Assembly (NCBI GenBank): GCA_040766135.1
Contig: JAXGRA010000012.1
Coordinates: 1 to 64,000 of the forward strand
From: JAGVSV01 sp040766135
Lineage (GTDB): Bacteria > Bacillota > Clostridia > Christensenellales > Aristaeellaceae
Direction of reading: 5' to 3'
DNA length: 64,000 bases
Within the stretch, counting starts at the first letter, position 1, and the number at the start of each line of letters is the position of its first letter. The notes below the pieces were generated by a model. The model was not told the origin of the DNA, searched no databases, and was given only the letters and a program-made list of their open reading frames with translations. Made by a program: the position numbers and the translations under genes. Below, in pieces: positions 1 through 8,766 of this stretch.

Positions 1-189
1 GCCTTCGTCGTATTCGGCGCTTTTTCGTCACATTCGGTCATGCGTCTGTACAGGTACGTCCTTTCTTTAAGAGCGGATGTTGAAGAATATGGCCTGAACA
101 AAAAATTCCGCAGTCATCAAAAACACTTCCATCAATGGATGTTATTTGGCATAATGTTCATGGCTATTTCTGTTGAAATCGGGAGGTAA
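1..189 (+). CDS. C-terminal fragment of an unknown protein (cut by window edge)
   Basis: The forward frame is open from the first base and stops at TAA 187-189, two bases before the next start codon, so this is probably the tail of the first gene of a small operon. The 62 visible residues include a basic stretch (KKFRSHQKHFH, about residues 34-44) followed by a hydrophobic stretch (MLFGIMFMAISVEI) that could be a last membrane helix. Codon choice looks like coding sequence. I do not recognise the family. No start is visible, and an accidental open frame cannot be excluded. Confidence 0.45.
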   Translation, partial: AFVVFGAFSSHSVMRLYRYVLSLRADVEEYGLNKKFRSHQKHFHQWMLFGIMFMAISVEIGR

Positions 190-191
190 AC

Positions 192-689
192 ATGAGCAAA
201 CGAATACCGCGCATCCTGCTCACAGTGGTCATTGTTGCAGCCATCGTACTTGTCGCGCTGAACCTCGCTGGCGGGGCCATTCCCTACCCCATCAACCGCA
301 CCATGGAGGCCATCGCCTTTACCCTCGATGGCACGCTGGTAGGCCGCGGGCAGTTGCAGGCCAACGGCCAAGGCCGGTGGTTTATCGCGCATTCTGAGGA
401 TTTCCTGGGCACCCTGACGCTGACCATAGACGGCCAGGAACCCTGGCAGCGCCATGTGCAGATGGCGCTGGGCGAAGGTTGGCTACCGATGCTTACCGCT
501 GATGCGGCCAGCGCAACTCACTCCTATGACGAAGGAATTTGGGCGCACAGCAACCGTTTGGTCAACAAAGTATTGCTGACGTTCCCGCAGGAGGACGGCC
601 TGCTGTTAGTGTATGCACCGGCCAAAGCCGATACGGATCCCAACACCTTGCTGACAGCGTTTGAAGCACCCCTGCTGGTAGAGAGATAG
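192..689 (+). CDS. Small membrane-anchored or secreted protein, unknown function
   Basis: A 165-residue protein with a start decided by GGGAGG at 180-185 and ATG seven bases later. Residues about 7-25 are strongly hydrophobic (LLTVVIVAAIVLVAL) after a short basic N-terminus, so it is either an uncleaved anchor or a signal peptide. The remaining ~140 residues are predicted to lie outside the cell. They are mixed beta-like sequence with no motif I recognise; a segment around residues 40-85 (TLDGTLVGRGQL through LTIDGQ) looks like a beta-sandwich. It follows closely on the partial gene to its left and ends before a terminator, so the two may be co-transcribed. Function unknown. Confidence 0.75.
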   Translation: MSKRIPRILLTVVIVAAIVLVALNLAGGAIPYPINRTMEAIAFTLDGTLVGRGQLQANGQGRWFIAHSEDFLGTLTLTIDGQEPWQRHVQMALGEGWLPMLTADAASATHSYDEGIWAHSNRLVNKVLLTFPQEDGLLLVYAPAKADTDPNTLLTAFEAPLLVER

Positions 690-720
690 CCGAAGCCATT
701 TCCTGAACAAAAAGACAAAA

Positions 721-756
721 ACCCGCACCTGCCATTACAGCGGATGCGGGTTTTAT
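721..756 (+). terminator. Rho-independent terminator
   Basis: ACCCGCA (721-727) pairs with TGCGGGT (745-751) and is followed by TTTATT. A run of A before the left arm makes it usable by the convergent gene on the other strand too. Confidence 0.7.
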
Positions 757-796
757 TACGTTACGTTAAGTGCAGGTGTTTTTCAAACGTTCCTGT

Positions 797-1759
797 TTAT
801 GCCCAGTACATCTTGCCCGGCGCTTCAAACATCAGCACATCCTGCAGGAAGCGGATGGCTTTGTCCAAACCCTCCTGGATGCTCATCATGGCGTCCTCGT
901 GCTCGATGGAGATGACATCGTCATAGCCCACGGCGCGCAGGGCGCTGATCAGCTGCTTCCAGTGCAGGGCGTCGTGACCATAGCCCACCGTGCGGAACAC
1001 CCAGCTGCGGTTGGGATCGCTGTAGTGCTTGTAATCCAGCACGCCGTTGACGGCCACGTTGGCGCGATCCAGGTAGGTATCCTTGGCGTGGACAAAGAAA
1101 ATGGCGTCGCCCAGTTCCTTGATGGCCTGCACGGGATCCATGCCCTGCCAGTACAGGTGGGAGGGGTCCAGGTTGGCGCCTACGTTTTTGCCGGTGGCCT
1201 CGCGCAGACGCAGCATCGTGTAGGGATTGTATACGCAGAAACCTGGATGCATCTCAAAAGCGATGCGCTGCACGCCATGGTCGGCGGCAAAGCGCGCGGT
1301 TTTCTGCCAATAGGGGATGAGCACCTCGTCCCACTGGTAGTCTAAGATTTTCAGGTTGTCATCCGGCCATGCGCAGGTGACCCAGTTGGGCATTCTGTCG
1401 TGCTTGCTGCCGCCGGGGCACCCCGAAAACGTCACCACGCGGTCAAGGCCCAGTTTTTCGGCCAGCAGTACGGCATTGACAAAATCATCGTGGAATACCT
1501 TGGCGATGTCCGGGTCAGGGTGCACGGGGTTGCCGTGGGTGGACAGCGCGGCTAATTCCAACTCATTGCGCTTCAATGTATCCTTGAACGCCTGCAGCGC
1601 AGTATTATCGTTGAGCAGCACCTCCGGATTGCAGTGCTTTTTGCCGGGAAAGCCGCCGCAGCCCACCTCAATGGCCTGGACGCCGCGCGCATGCAGGTAT
1701 TTGCACGCGTCCTCAAAGCTCATGCCGTACAACGCCGGGTTCATTACAGATAATTTCAT
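797..1759 (-). CDS. Sugar phosphate isomerase/epimerase family protein (TIM barrel)
   Basis: A 320-residue protein of the xylose-isomerase-like TIM-barrel family (AP endonuclease 2 fold), which holds IolE-, IolI- and epimerase-type enzymes acting on sugars, inositols or keto acids with a divalent metal. The usual metal-binding set is visible: E169 in AFEMHPGF, D198 in ANLDPSHL, H224 in FVHAKD and E286 in ISIEHED. The start has a strong site (GGAGAGGAGAC) directly upstream. No sugar operon surrounds it, so the substrate cannot be assigned; myo-inositol-type or sugar-phosphate epimerisation are both possible. It is transcribed alone and converges on the small membrane protein to its left. The fold is certain; the reaction is not. 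Confidence 0.9.
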   Translation of the reverse strand: MKLSVMNPALYGMSFEDACKYLHARGVQAIEVGCGGFPGKKHCNPEVLLNDNTALQAFKDTLKRNELELAALSTHGNPVHPDPDIAKVFHDDFVNAVLLAEKLGLDRVVTFSGCPGGSKHDRMPNWVTCAWPDDNLKILDYQWDEVLIPYWQKTARFAADHGVQRIAFEMHPGFCVYNPYTMLRLREATGKNVGANLDPSHLYWQGMDPVQAIKELGDAIFFVHAKDTYLDRANVAVNGVLDYKHYSDPNRSWVFRTVGYGHDALHWKQLISALRAVGYDDVISIEHEDAMMSIQEGLDKAIRFLQDVLMFEAPGKMYWA

Positions 1760-1953
1760 TGTCTCTCCTCTCCCGCCGGGCGGCGGATTCTTTTATTTGT
1801 ATATATTATAATGGCTTGTGCGCACTTTGGAAAGGGCAACAGCCGGAATGGAACCCCTGACCAAAGATGATTTAATATATATGTGAAACACTTTCCGGTT
1901 CTCAAACGTTTCTATAATGACAGCTATTACTGCCAGAAAGGGGGTGCAAAGGG

Positions 1954-2427
1954 GTGGTCGGCATGCTATACGGCTGGTTCTACCAGGAAATCCTGGGGTA
2001 TTTATACTCTCTTACCCGCAATCGTCCGCAGGCGGAAGACTTAACCCAGGACACCTTCCTGCGGGCCATGGCCCATGCTCACCAACTGTCAAAAATGGAT
2101 AAACCAGCCTGCAAGGCATGGCTATACCGCACAGCCAAAAATTTATTTTTGGATAGCGTCCGCAGGCGGAAGCGGGAAACAAAGTTTCCCACCCTTACAC
2201 AAACCTACCAGCAGGATTTCAGTGAATTTTTAGTAGAGCAAATACTATCCAGCTTAACAAAGGAGGATCGGCAGCTTTTCCGTATGCGTTATCTGGAAGG
2301 TTTTAATGCAAGTCAGGTTGGGGAACGCTATGGTCTTCCCCCGGCCACCGTGCGCACACGCCTGGCCAGAGCCAGGCAACAGCTCAAAGCTATGATGGAA
2401 TATCAGGAAAGAGAACCAACTCCATGA
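1954..2427 (+). CDS. RNA polymerase ECF-type sigma factor
   Basis: A 157-residue sigma-70 family protein of ECF size. Region 2 is seen at residues about 8-65 (QAEDLTQDTFLRAM is the classic region 2 core) and region 4 helix-turn-helix at about 98-148 (EDRQLFRMRYLEGFNASQVG through ATVRTRLARARQQLK). It would direct core polymerase to a small set of promoters. The start is probably the GTG at 1954; there is no ATG with a good ribosome site. No anti-sigma gene with a membrane helix follows; the next gene is a soluble repeat-rich protein, an unusual partner for an ECF factor. Confidence 0.9.
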   Translation: MVGMLYGWFYQEILGYLYSLTRNRPQAEDLTQDTFLRAMAHAHQLSKMDKPACKAWLYRTAKNLFLDSVRRRKRETKFPTLTQTYQQDFSEFLVEQILSSLTKEDRQLFRMRYLEGFNASQVGERYGLPPATVRTRLARARQQLKAMMEYQEREPTP

Positions 2428-2471
2428 AGCATCGCTCTGTTACATCAGCATAACAAAAGGCTGGCCGCTTT

Positions 2472-2517
2472 CCTTATCAGCCGATAAGGTATACAACCAA
2501 TTGCCGCCGTTGGCAAT
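2472..2517 (+). promoter_or_regulatory. Two small hairpins between the sigma gene and the repeat protein
   Basis: CCTTATC/GATAAGG (2472-2489, 4-base loop) and ATTGCC/GGCAAT (2500-2517) lie in the 130-base gap before the next start. Neither has a T run, so they are more likely processing, operator or attenuation elements than a full terminator. Confidence 0.35.
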
Positions 2518-2557
2518 AAAAATACAGGCAATCAACATGAAACAAAAGGAGAAAACC

Positions 2558-3775
2558 ATGAAAAAGAAACTGATCATCAACGCAGCCGCTTGTGATATCA
2601 GCAAAGTTTCCGCTGAGACGTTAGAGGCTTACGAACAAATTACCGTGAATGCTGCCTTGCTGCTGTCCTCACCAAAGGCCAGGGAGCTCATGTCCGGCAT
2701 CCGTTTTATTGCCAATACAGCAACAGTCAAAGATGTGATTGAAGGGGCTGTGTTCAGCATTAAAAATGGTGAATACACTCTTCAGGCTGGAGAAGCGCCC
2801 AACCCGCCAGTGATGCTTATTGTTAACGGCTGCCTTACAGTGGAATCCGGCACAGAAGAAGCGCTAAAAGGGTATGTTGACATCCAGGTAAACGGCAGGG
2901 CCATCTATCCTCAAAGCTTGACTTCCGCCCTTGCTCGGATGAAGGTAAACGGCTCCGTCCAGACCTACCCGGATGGGGCAATGCTGCTAACAGAGGACAC
3001 AGAGATTGACGAATTGTTTGTGCTGCGTGCAACAAACCGGCTGTACTACTGCTTTGGCACCCTGAAGCTGATAGACCCGTCCCTGAATGTGGCAGCCTTG
3101 GAGCAAAAAGGCGCACGTCTTCACGCTGAAAAGGCTATTATCGCAGAAAGAATATTGCCCCAGGCGCTTCCTTTGCTCAATGAGGATGCCCAGGTATTGG
3201 TTGTAAAGGAAGGCTATGCCTATCTTCAGGGAAGTCGGCAGCTGGATGAACAACTTGTTTTTGAACATGGAGCTCACTTGCTTGTGGACGGGGATTTGGA
3301 GATCCCCCTCTCTAGTCGGGAAGTTCTAGAATCATTAAAGGGTTTGCAGGTGACAGGCCAGATCCTCCTCAATGAAAGCATGCGTGAACAGCTAAAGGAC
3401 TTGAATCCTTCTTACCAAAGCCTCTTTTTGTACTGCGGGCATCTAATCAAAGGTGCGAACGATGTCCTGATAGACGATGCCTTGCTGTCCCTGCACCCTG
3501 AGGGAATCACTTGTTTTGATTGTACGAATATCTCCCTAACAGAGGAACTAAGCGCCCAACAGATTAAGGAAAAGCTGCGTTTTGTGGACTGCATAAACAT
3601 ATTCTGCACCCCAGAACAAAAGATTGCGGTAAACAACGTGGCAAAGGACGTTATCAACATACAGACACATTCTGAAAATGACGGCAAAACCGATCAGGAA
3701 AATGATAGCGAAACCGACGAGGAAGAGCTGGACCCGAACACCGATATTATTAATACTGCAATATATGTACTGTAA
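2558..3775 (+). CDS. Repeat-rich soluble protein, bactofilin-like, partner of the sigma factor
   Basis: A 405-residue protein. I chose the ATG at 2558 because AAAGGA lies seven bases upstream; the frame is open further but without a site. There is no signal peptide or membrane helix. Short beta-type units of the form (hydrophobic)-N/D-G-x-L recur along it (VNGCLTVE, VNGRAIYP, VNGSVQTY, CFGTLKLI, VDGDLEIP, VTGQILLN, CGHLIKG), spaced about 20-60 residues, resembling the beta-solenoid repeats of bactofilins or polymer-forming cytoskeletal proteins. The last 40 residues are highly acidic (DQENDSETDEEELD). It lies 130 bases downstream of an ECF sigma gene on the same strand and may be its regulator or target. 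Family not identified with certainty. Confidence 0.8.
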   Translation: MKKKLIINAAACDISKVSAETLEAYEQITVNAALLLSSPKARELMSGIRFIANTATVKDVIEGAVFSIKNGEYTLQAGEAPNPPVMLIVNGCLTVESGTEEALKGYVDIQVNGRAIYPQSLTSALARMKVNGSVQTYPDGAMLLTEDTEIDELFVLRATNRLYYCFGTLKLIDPSLNVAALEQKGARLHAEKAIIAERILPQALPLLNEDAQVLVVKEGYAYLQGSRQLDEQLVFEHGAHLLVDGDLEIPLSSREVLESLKGLQVTGQILLNESMREQLKDLNPSYQSLFLYCGHLIKGANDVLIDDALLSLHPEGITCFDCTNISLTEELSAQQIKEKLRFVDCINIFCTPEQKIAVNNVAKDVINIQTHSENDGKTDQENDSETDEEELDPNTDIINTAIYVL

Positions 3776-3834
3776 TACTCTGACTCTGATCTCTCCTGCA
3801 AAACAATATAATGCCTCGCTGCATGGGATGCAAA

Positions 3835-3860
3835 CAGCCGGAAGACCATTCTTCCGGCTG
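3835..3860. terminator. Bidirectional terminator between convergent genes
   Basis: A perfect 10-bp stem, CAGCCGGAAG/CTTCCGGCTG, with loop ACCATT, sits between the end of the repeat protein and the end of the permease. T runs are weak on both sides. Confidence 0.6.
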
Positions 3861-3885
3861 CTGTACTGATAGATTGGATATGTGC

Positions 3886-5313
3886 TTATTCTGCGGTATC
3901 AGCAGAAGAATTCTCCTCCTTTTCGCCGATGCTCAGCAGGGCGTTGAGGAGAATGCCGAAGATGGCGGCACCGGCCACGGCGGGGACGTTGAGGCCAAAC
4001 ACATTGATGTTGCCGCCGAAGGTGTAGTTAACGCCCAGGCCGATGGTCATGATGCAGGCGATAACCGCGATGTTCTTGGCATCAAACATGCTGGTTTTCT
4101 TGTCAATCAGGATGGCGATACCCTGAGCCGCGATGGCGCCGAACAGATAGATTTCCAGGCCGCCAATGACGGCTTGGGGGATGGCATAGATGATCGAAAT
4201 CAGCGGTGTGAAGCAGGAAATGACCATAGCGATGATGCCAGCCGCAAACATAACGGGCACCGAGAACACCTTGGTGATGGCCATGGTGGAGATGTTCTCG
4301 CCGTAGTTGGTGCCGGCGGGGCCGCCGATGACACCGCTGATCATGTCGCACAGGCCATCGCCAATCAGGTTGCGGTCAAGCAGGCCTGCCAGGTCATAGC
4401 GTTTCTTGCCCCTGCGGCGCGCCAGATCGTTGACATAGATGTCCAATTGATACATATGCGCGGTGGATTCCGGGATGGTGGCAATGGCGATGGGCATCAG
4501 CGCTGCTACCGCCGCCCAGTTGGGCTTGGGCAGTGAGAAGGCCGGCAGCGCAAACAGCGAGCCATCACCCAGCTTCCAGGTGGAGGCCACCAGCGCATCG
4601 GCCGGGAAGGTTTGGAAGAAGTTGCCGCCGCCCAGCACATGCACCAGCAACGCAGTGACGCACCCGGTCAGCGCGCCCAGCAGCAGCGGCAGCTGCCCCA
4701 GGACACCCTTCAACCGCTTGGAATAAACAATGGTGGACAGCAGCGTCACCAGCGAGATGATCCACACCACCTGCGGCTGACCGGCAGCAGGTGCGGCATC
4801 AGCCATGGCATTGCCAGCCAGTGTCAAACCAATGATCATGGCCACCGGGCCGGTGACCGAAGCGGGCAGGATTTTTTCTACCCGATCCATGCCGCCCCAA
4901 CGCACCAGCAAGCCTGCCGCGATGGACACCAAGCCCGACAGGATGATGCCAAACTGCGCCTGGGAAATCAGCTCCGTGGGCAGAATGAAGGTAGCGCCTG
5001 CAGCCTGCGCCGCTTCCATGGCGGCCAGCTGCTCCGGCGTGCCCTGCGTGGCCACCAGGCTAAGGATAGCCGTCAGGTACGCAAACGAGGAGCCATAATA
5101 CATCGGGATTTTGCGCCCGGTAATCAGGATGAAGCACACGGTGGCCAGGCCCGAGGCGAAGATGGTGGTGGACACATGGAAACCGGTAATCAGCGCCACT
5201 GTGACCGTGGCCGGGAACATGACGATTACCTGCTGCAGGGCATACAGAAGCAGCTTGACAAAGGACGGGTGTTCATCTGGAAGGTAACCGACGACTCTCT
5301 CCTGTTGGGACAT
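3886..5313 (-). CDS. uraA: Uracil/xanthine permease (NCS2 family)
   Basis: A 475-residue polytopic membrane protein of the nucleobase:cation symporter-2 family, which takes up uracil or purines with protons. Multiple membrane helices are evident. The family signature region reads GTNYGENISTMAITKV, very close to the E-N-x-G-x-x-x-x-T motif of the UraA branch, which favours uracil over xanthine. The N-terminal part has the usual VTVALITGFHVSTTIFASG segment. AAAGGAG lies about eight bases before the ATG. A structured leader with a terminator-like hairpin precedes it, so expression is probably attenuated. It stands alone, with no pyrimidine biosynthesis genes beside it. Confidence 0.92.
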   Translation of the reverse strand: MSQQERVVGYLPDEHPSFVKLLLYALQQVIVMFPATVTVALITGFHVSTTIFASGLATVCFILITGRKIPMYYGSSFAYLTAILSLVATQGTPEQLAAMEAAQAAGATFILPTELISQAQFGIILSGLVSIAAGLLVRWGGMDRVEKILPASVTGPVAMIIGLTLAGNAMADAAPAAGQPQVVWIISLVTLLSTIVYSKRLKGVLGQLPLLLGALTGCVTALLVHVLGGGNFFQTFPADALVASTWKLGDGSLFALPAFSLPKPNWAAVAALMPIAIATIPESTAHMYQLDIYVNDLARRRGKKRYDLAGLLDRNLIGDGLCDMISGVIGGPAGTNYGENISTMAITKVFSVPVMFAAGIIAMVISCFTPLISIIYAIPQAVIGGLEIYLFGAIAAQGIAILIDKKTSMFDAKNIAVIACIMTIGLGVNYTFGGNINVFGLNVPAVAGAAIFGILLNALLSIGEKEENSSADTAE

Positions 5314-5378
5314 ATCCTGCTCTCCTTTTCTGCTGCCGGCGCGGGTTGGGGCCTTTCCCCTGCCCGTGGGCCGGGTGA

Positions 5379-5498
5379 TTTCGGCTTAAAAAAAAGCCGC
5401 TCAATGGCGGGCCGTGCTGAAGGTTGCGATCCATCCGTTGCTTGTCAGCACGTTTTGGAACCTGCGCCATCATAACACCGCCCCCCTGCGGCTGTCAA
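5379..5498 (-). promoter_or_regulatory. Promoter and structured leader of the permease gene
   Basis: On the minus strand a promoter TTGACA (5498-5493) with TATGAT (5474-5469) 18 bases on is followed at once by a perfect 8-bp stem CGTGCTGA/TCAGCACG (5452-5445 and 5420-5413) closing a 24-base loop. Directly after it come a GC-rich stem (GC-CGC/GCGGC with one bulged base, loop CATTGA) and eight Ts, which form a terminator. CGGCTT/AAGCCG around the T run can form a competing stem. This is the layout of a transcription attenuator or riboswitch. It does not match the purine, preQ1, PRPP or ZTP consensus that I can recall. Confidence 0.5.
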
Positions 5499-5591
5499 CG
5501 TGTTTTTTACACAGTTTTCAAATAGATTTGGAATAGATTTAGAATTTAGGTGCGAAATCCGCATCACGCCCTATATACTGCGCTGTGCTGG

Positions 5592-8069
5592 TTAGCGCGC
5601 GAAAGGCATCTCGGTCAGCAGCACTTCGGCAAAACTGCCGTCCTCCTGCACGCGCAGGGTTTTGATTTCCATGGAGCGGAACGAAAGTTCCGCATGGAAG
5701 TTCAGCGCGGGCAGCTGCACTTGAGCCTGGGCTGTACGGCCGGCAATCTCCACCAGGCGCAAAATCCAGCCCGTGTTGTCCTCGGCACGCTTGAGCGTGG
5801 TCAGCAGCACGTTGGTCGCGCTGATCGTGACGCTTTCGGCGACAAGCGGCAGCGTGCCGTCATGATGGGTATCCAGCACCAAGTGGACGGGCTGGTTCAA
5901 GGCCTGCGCCGCCGTGACGGCGTCGGCCGCATCGTGCATCGAAAACGGCCGCAATGCATAAGTAAACGCCATTTCGTCCTGATCCTGATAGTGCACCTGC
6001 TCATCGCGCACGCCATAATGATCGGCATAGATGGCGCTGCGCGCAACAGCCATGCGCAGCTCGCTGCCCTGGGCGCTGAAGCTGTACTTGCTGTCGTTGA
6101 ACAGCGCCAGCCCGGCGCCGCTGTCCTTGTCATACAGCGCCGTCCATTGCTGCCCGGGCTGCTCCACGCCATCGCAGAGCTTTTCGATATAGCCAAAGGG
6201 CATGGCCAGCAACAGGCCGGGATTTTCGGCTTGCACCGGGAAGGCCAGCTTGACGATGGCATGCTTGTGCCGCAGATGAATGCGGCAGCGCACCTCCAGC
6301 TGCGGGCTGCCAGCGGCCAGCAGAAACTCCTGCGTCAGCGTGGAAGCACCGTAGTGCGTCGACACCCAGATGCCCGCGCGCACCGGCCCTTCTTCTATGA
6401 GCTCCACCACAGCCTGGTCAAAGCGGCCCATTTCCTTGTCAAAGGTGAAGATACCGTGCGCCCAGGTATCGGCGGCGCTGTCATCTATCACCACCGCCCC
6501 AGCCATGGGCGCTGACGCGTAGTCGCGCGCCGTGCGCTTGTCCACAAACTGCACGATGTGTCCGGTGGTCTTGTCAAACCGCACGCGCAGGTGTTCATTT
6601 TCCAAATAGTCCGCACCGCAGCGCAGGTTACCCGCCGGTGCCGGGCGCGGCGTATCCTTGTCCAGGTAATACGTGGCATGGCCCAGAGCGGGCACGCTGG
6701 CGGTGAAGATCGTGTTGTGCTTGTCGGTGCCGTTGGTTTGCGGGCCGCGCACCTGCTGGCAGGCCACGGGCTGCCCCGCCGCGTCCATCACACCGGCAAC
6801 GGTGATGTTGGCCTGCACCACGCAGCGCACTGGGAACGCATGCGGGTTGATAATAACCATGGGCGCGCCCTGCCCCTGCTGCTCCCACAGCACCCAGCCG
6901 TTTTTCTGCGCAGGCATATCCGCCACACGCGAGGTTTTCACGCGCCAGGCAATGCGCTGTGCCGACAGGCGCAGCACATCGGCAGCCACGGCACGGGCAT
7001 AGCCCAGCTCATCCAGGGCATCCTGATATGCTTCCTTGATGGAGCAGCCTGTCAGGATGTCGTGAAACTGGTTAAACAGCACCTGCTGCCAGGCTATTTG
7101 CAGGCGGTTGGTGACCAGCCGCTCGCCGGTCAACAGGTGCGAGAGGGTATTGATGTTCTCCGCCGCAATCAGCGCGCATTCGGCCCGGCGGTTGGCAGCC
7201 TTGATGGCCGACAGCGCGGCATAGCACCCGCTGGCGTGGTGCTGCAGGTCGCTTTTCCATTGGGGCAGCTGATCCAGCAGGCTGCTCTCGCGCAGGTCAT
7301 CAAACATTTGCTCCACACCTGCATAGCGGATGCCGGCGTTGCGCTCATGCAGCGGCTGCAGCGCGCGCAGCGCCTGAATGCTGGGGCCGCCGCCGTGGTT
7401 GCCGATGCCATAAAATGCCATGCGCGGCAGGCCGTCCTGTTGGGCGCGCCGCTGCAACACCTGGGCCTTGGCCGCCGCCACATGCTGGCCTTCGTAGGCC
7501 GCGCGCTCCTGCTCCGGCAGCGAAAAATCGCCATAGCCCAGCTGGATGCGCGCCGCCGTTACCTGGTTGCCGTCCGGCGATACCCACCGGAACAAGTCGG
7601 GCAGCGATGGGTTTTCGCGCGCATCGGGCCGCATGAACACATACGCCGACATGCCGGATTTTTGCAGCAGCTGCGGCAGCATGGCATTGTGCCCAAAGGA
7701 ATCCACGCAGTAGCCCACGCGCGCTGTTTTGCCAAAGGTACGCTCAAAATACCCCTGTGAATACAGCGCATGCCGGGCAAAGGATTCCCCGCAGGGCAGG
7801 TTGCAGTCCGGCTGCACCCAGAACCCGCCGGCGATGCACCAGCGCCCCTCGTGCACACGCTGCCGGATTTCCTCTAACATGCCGGGATCCACCCTCTCCA
7901 CCCACTGATAGTACGCTGCACAGGCGGAGGTAAATATATAGTCCGGGAACTCCTTCATCCGATCCAGCGCGGAGCGGAACGTGGCCAATATTTCCGACAT
8001 GCCCTCGGTCTTGCGCCACAGCCAGACCGGGTCGATATGTGCATTGCCAATCAGATATACTTGCTGCAT
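5592..8069 (-). CDS. Alpha-mannosidase, glycoside hydrolase family 38
   Basis: An 825-residue cytoplasmic GH38 enzyme that removes terminal alpha-mannose from oligosaccharides or mannosyl-glycerate-type substrates. The zinc-site and catalytic residues are visible: H11 and D13 in NAHIDPVWLW, the nucleophile D123 in YCVDSFGHN, and the later zinc histidine in FNQFHDILTGCS. The beta-rich C-terminal domains typical of the family follow. The start at 8069 is chosen because AAGAGG precedes it by six bases; the frame is open 18 codons further without such a site. No signal peptide, so the substrate must be imported. No mannosyl transporter sits beside it. The stop is about 280 bases from the permease promoter. 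Confidence 0.95.
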   Translation of the reverse strand: MQQVYLIGNAHIDPVWLWRKTEGMSEILATFRSALDRMKEFPDYIFTSACAAYYQWVERVDPGMLEEIRQRVHEGRWCIAGGFWVQPDCNLPCGESFARHALYSQGYFERTFGKTARVGYCVDSFGHNAMLPQLLQKSGMSAYVFMRPDARENPSLPDLFRWVSPDGNQVTAARIQLGYGDFSLPEQERAAYEGQHVAAAKAQVLQRRAQQDGLPRMAFYGIGNHGGGPSIQALRALQPLHERNAGIRYAGVEQMFDDLRESSLLDQLPQWKSDLQHHASGCYAALSAIKAANRRAECALIAAENINTLSHLLTGERLVTNRLQIAWQQVLFNQFHDILTGCSIKEAYQDALDELGYARAVAADVLRLSAQRIAWRVKTSRVADMPAQKNGWVLWEQQGQGAPMVIINPHAFPVRCVVQANITVAGVMDAAGQPVACQQVRGPQTNGTDKHNTIFTASVPALGHATYYLDKDTPRPAPAGNLRCGADYLENEHLRVRFDKTTGHIVQFVDKRTARDYASAPMAGAVVIDDSAADTWAHGIFTFDKEMGRFDQAVVELIEEGPVRAGIWVSTHYGASTLTQEFLLAAGSPQLEVRCRIHLRHKHAIVKLAFPVQAENPGLLLAMPFGYIEKLCDGVEQPGQQWTALYDKDSGAGLALFNDSKYSFSAQGSELRMAVARSAIYADHYGVRDEQVHYQDQDEMAFTYALRPFSMHDAADAVTAAQALNQPVHLVLDTHHDGTLPLVAESVTISATNVLLTTLKRAEDNTGWILRLVEIAGRTAQAQVQLPALNFHAELSFRSMEIKTLRVQEDGSFAEVLLTEMPFAR

Positions 8070-8102
8070 GGTATACCTCTTCCTATCGGTCATGATGTAC
8101 GC

Positions 8103-8131
8103 ATTGTACAGGCAGTGATACAATCAATCAA
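8103..8131 (-). promoter_or_regulatory. Promoter of the alpha-mannosidase gene
   Basis: Minus-strand TTGATT (8131-8126), 17-base spacer, TACAAT (8108-8103), about 33 bases before the start codon. Confidence 0.6.
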
Positions 8132-8202
8132 CGTCTTTTCTGTTTTTTGAAAGATATTGTCGCCGCCCTGTGTCTAATAGGGCGAGCGGAGGTACAGACA
8201 GC

Positions 8203-8766
8203 TTGCAAGCAACACCCCAACCGCAGCCGGAGGCACCAGCGGCTCTGGACACCGGCGTACACACCCCGGCAGAAACGCTGCCACAAACCATCGAACGCAT
8301 GATGAACGAGCATGGCGATGGTTTAATGAAGCTGTGCTTCATGATGTTGGGCGAGCACGCCTTGGCCGAGGACGCCGTGCAGGAAACCTTTTTGAAGGCC
8401 TACCGCGCGTACCCCAAGTTCCGGCATGAGGCCAGCGAGTACACATGGCTGACGCGCATTGCGGTCAACACCTGCAAAAGCCTGCGCGCCAGGGCGTGGT
8501 TCCGCTTGGAGGATCACCGCGCCAACCCCGAAGACATCCCCGGGTTACACGCGCGGGAGCAGTGGCCGGACGACACCGTTTTGAACGCCGTGATGGCCCT
8601 CAAACCCAGGTACAGGGATCCCATTTTGCTGCACTACTACCAGGGCTTGCCCGTCAAGGAGATTGCCCGCGCACTGGGCATTGCGGTATCCACCGTATCG
8701 GTGCGCATGTTACGGGCGCGCAACATGCTGAAGGACGCGCTGAAGGAGTGGTATTTTGATGAATAA
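8203..8766 (+). CDS. RNA polymerase ECF-type sigma factor (second)
   Basis: A 187-residue ECF sigma factor. Region 2 includes ALAEDAVQETFLKAYRAYPKF, shown here in part, and region 4 includes GLPVKEIARALGIAVSTVSV with the recognition helix. The start is uncertain: a TTG at 8203 has CGGAGGT nine bases upstream, whereas the GTG at 8170 has no site, so I use 8203. The stop overlaps the next gene by eight bases, so sigma and anti-sigma are translationally coupled. It heads a long forward run of secreted-protein genes to 16.2 kb, which are the natural candidates for its regulon. GC-rich codon use as in most of the window. Confidence 0.9.
   Translation: MQATPQPQPEAPAALDTGVHTPAETLPQTIERMMNEHGDGLMKLCFMMLGEHALAEDAVQETFLKAYRAYPKFRHEASEYTWLTRIAVNTCKSLRARAWFRLEDHRANPEDIPGLHAREQWPDDTVLNAVMALKPRYRDPILLHYYQGLPVKEIARALGIAVSTVSVRMLRARNMLKDALKEWYFDE

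Noticed and set aside
1..43. A minus-strand gene starting near 43 and leaving the left edge (MTECDEKAPNTTK)
   Set aside because: Only 14 codons are visible and the nearest ribosome-like site is about 17 bases away; the forward frame over the same bases is longer and fits the operon.
6558..7760. A 400-codon open frame opposite the GH38 gene
   Set aside because: It is the antisense shadow of a GC-rich gene whose own frame has all GH38 catalytic motifs; no ribosome site and low-complexity basic sequence.
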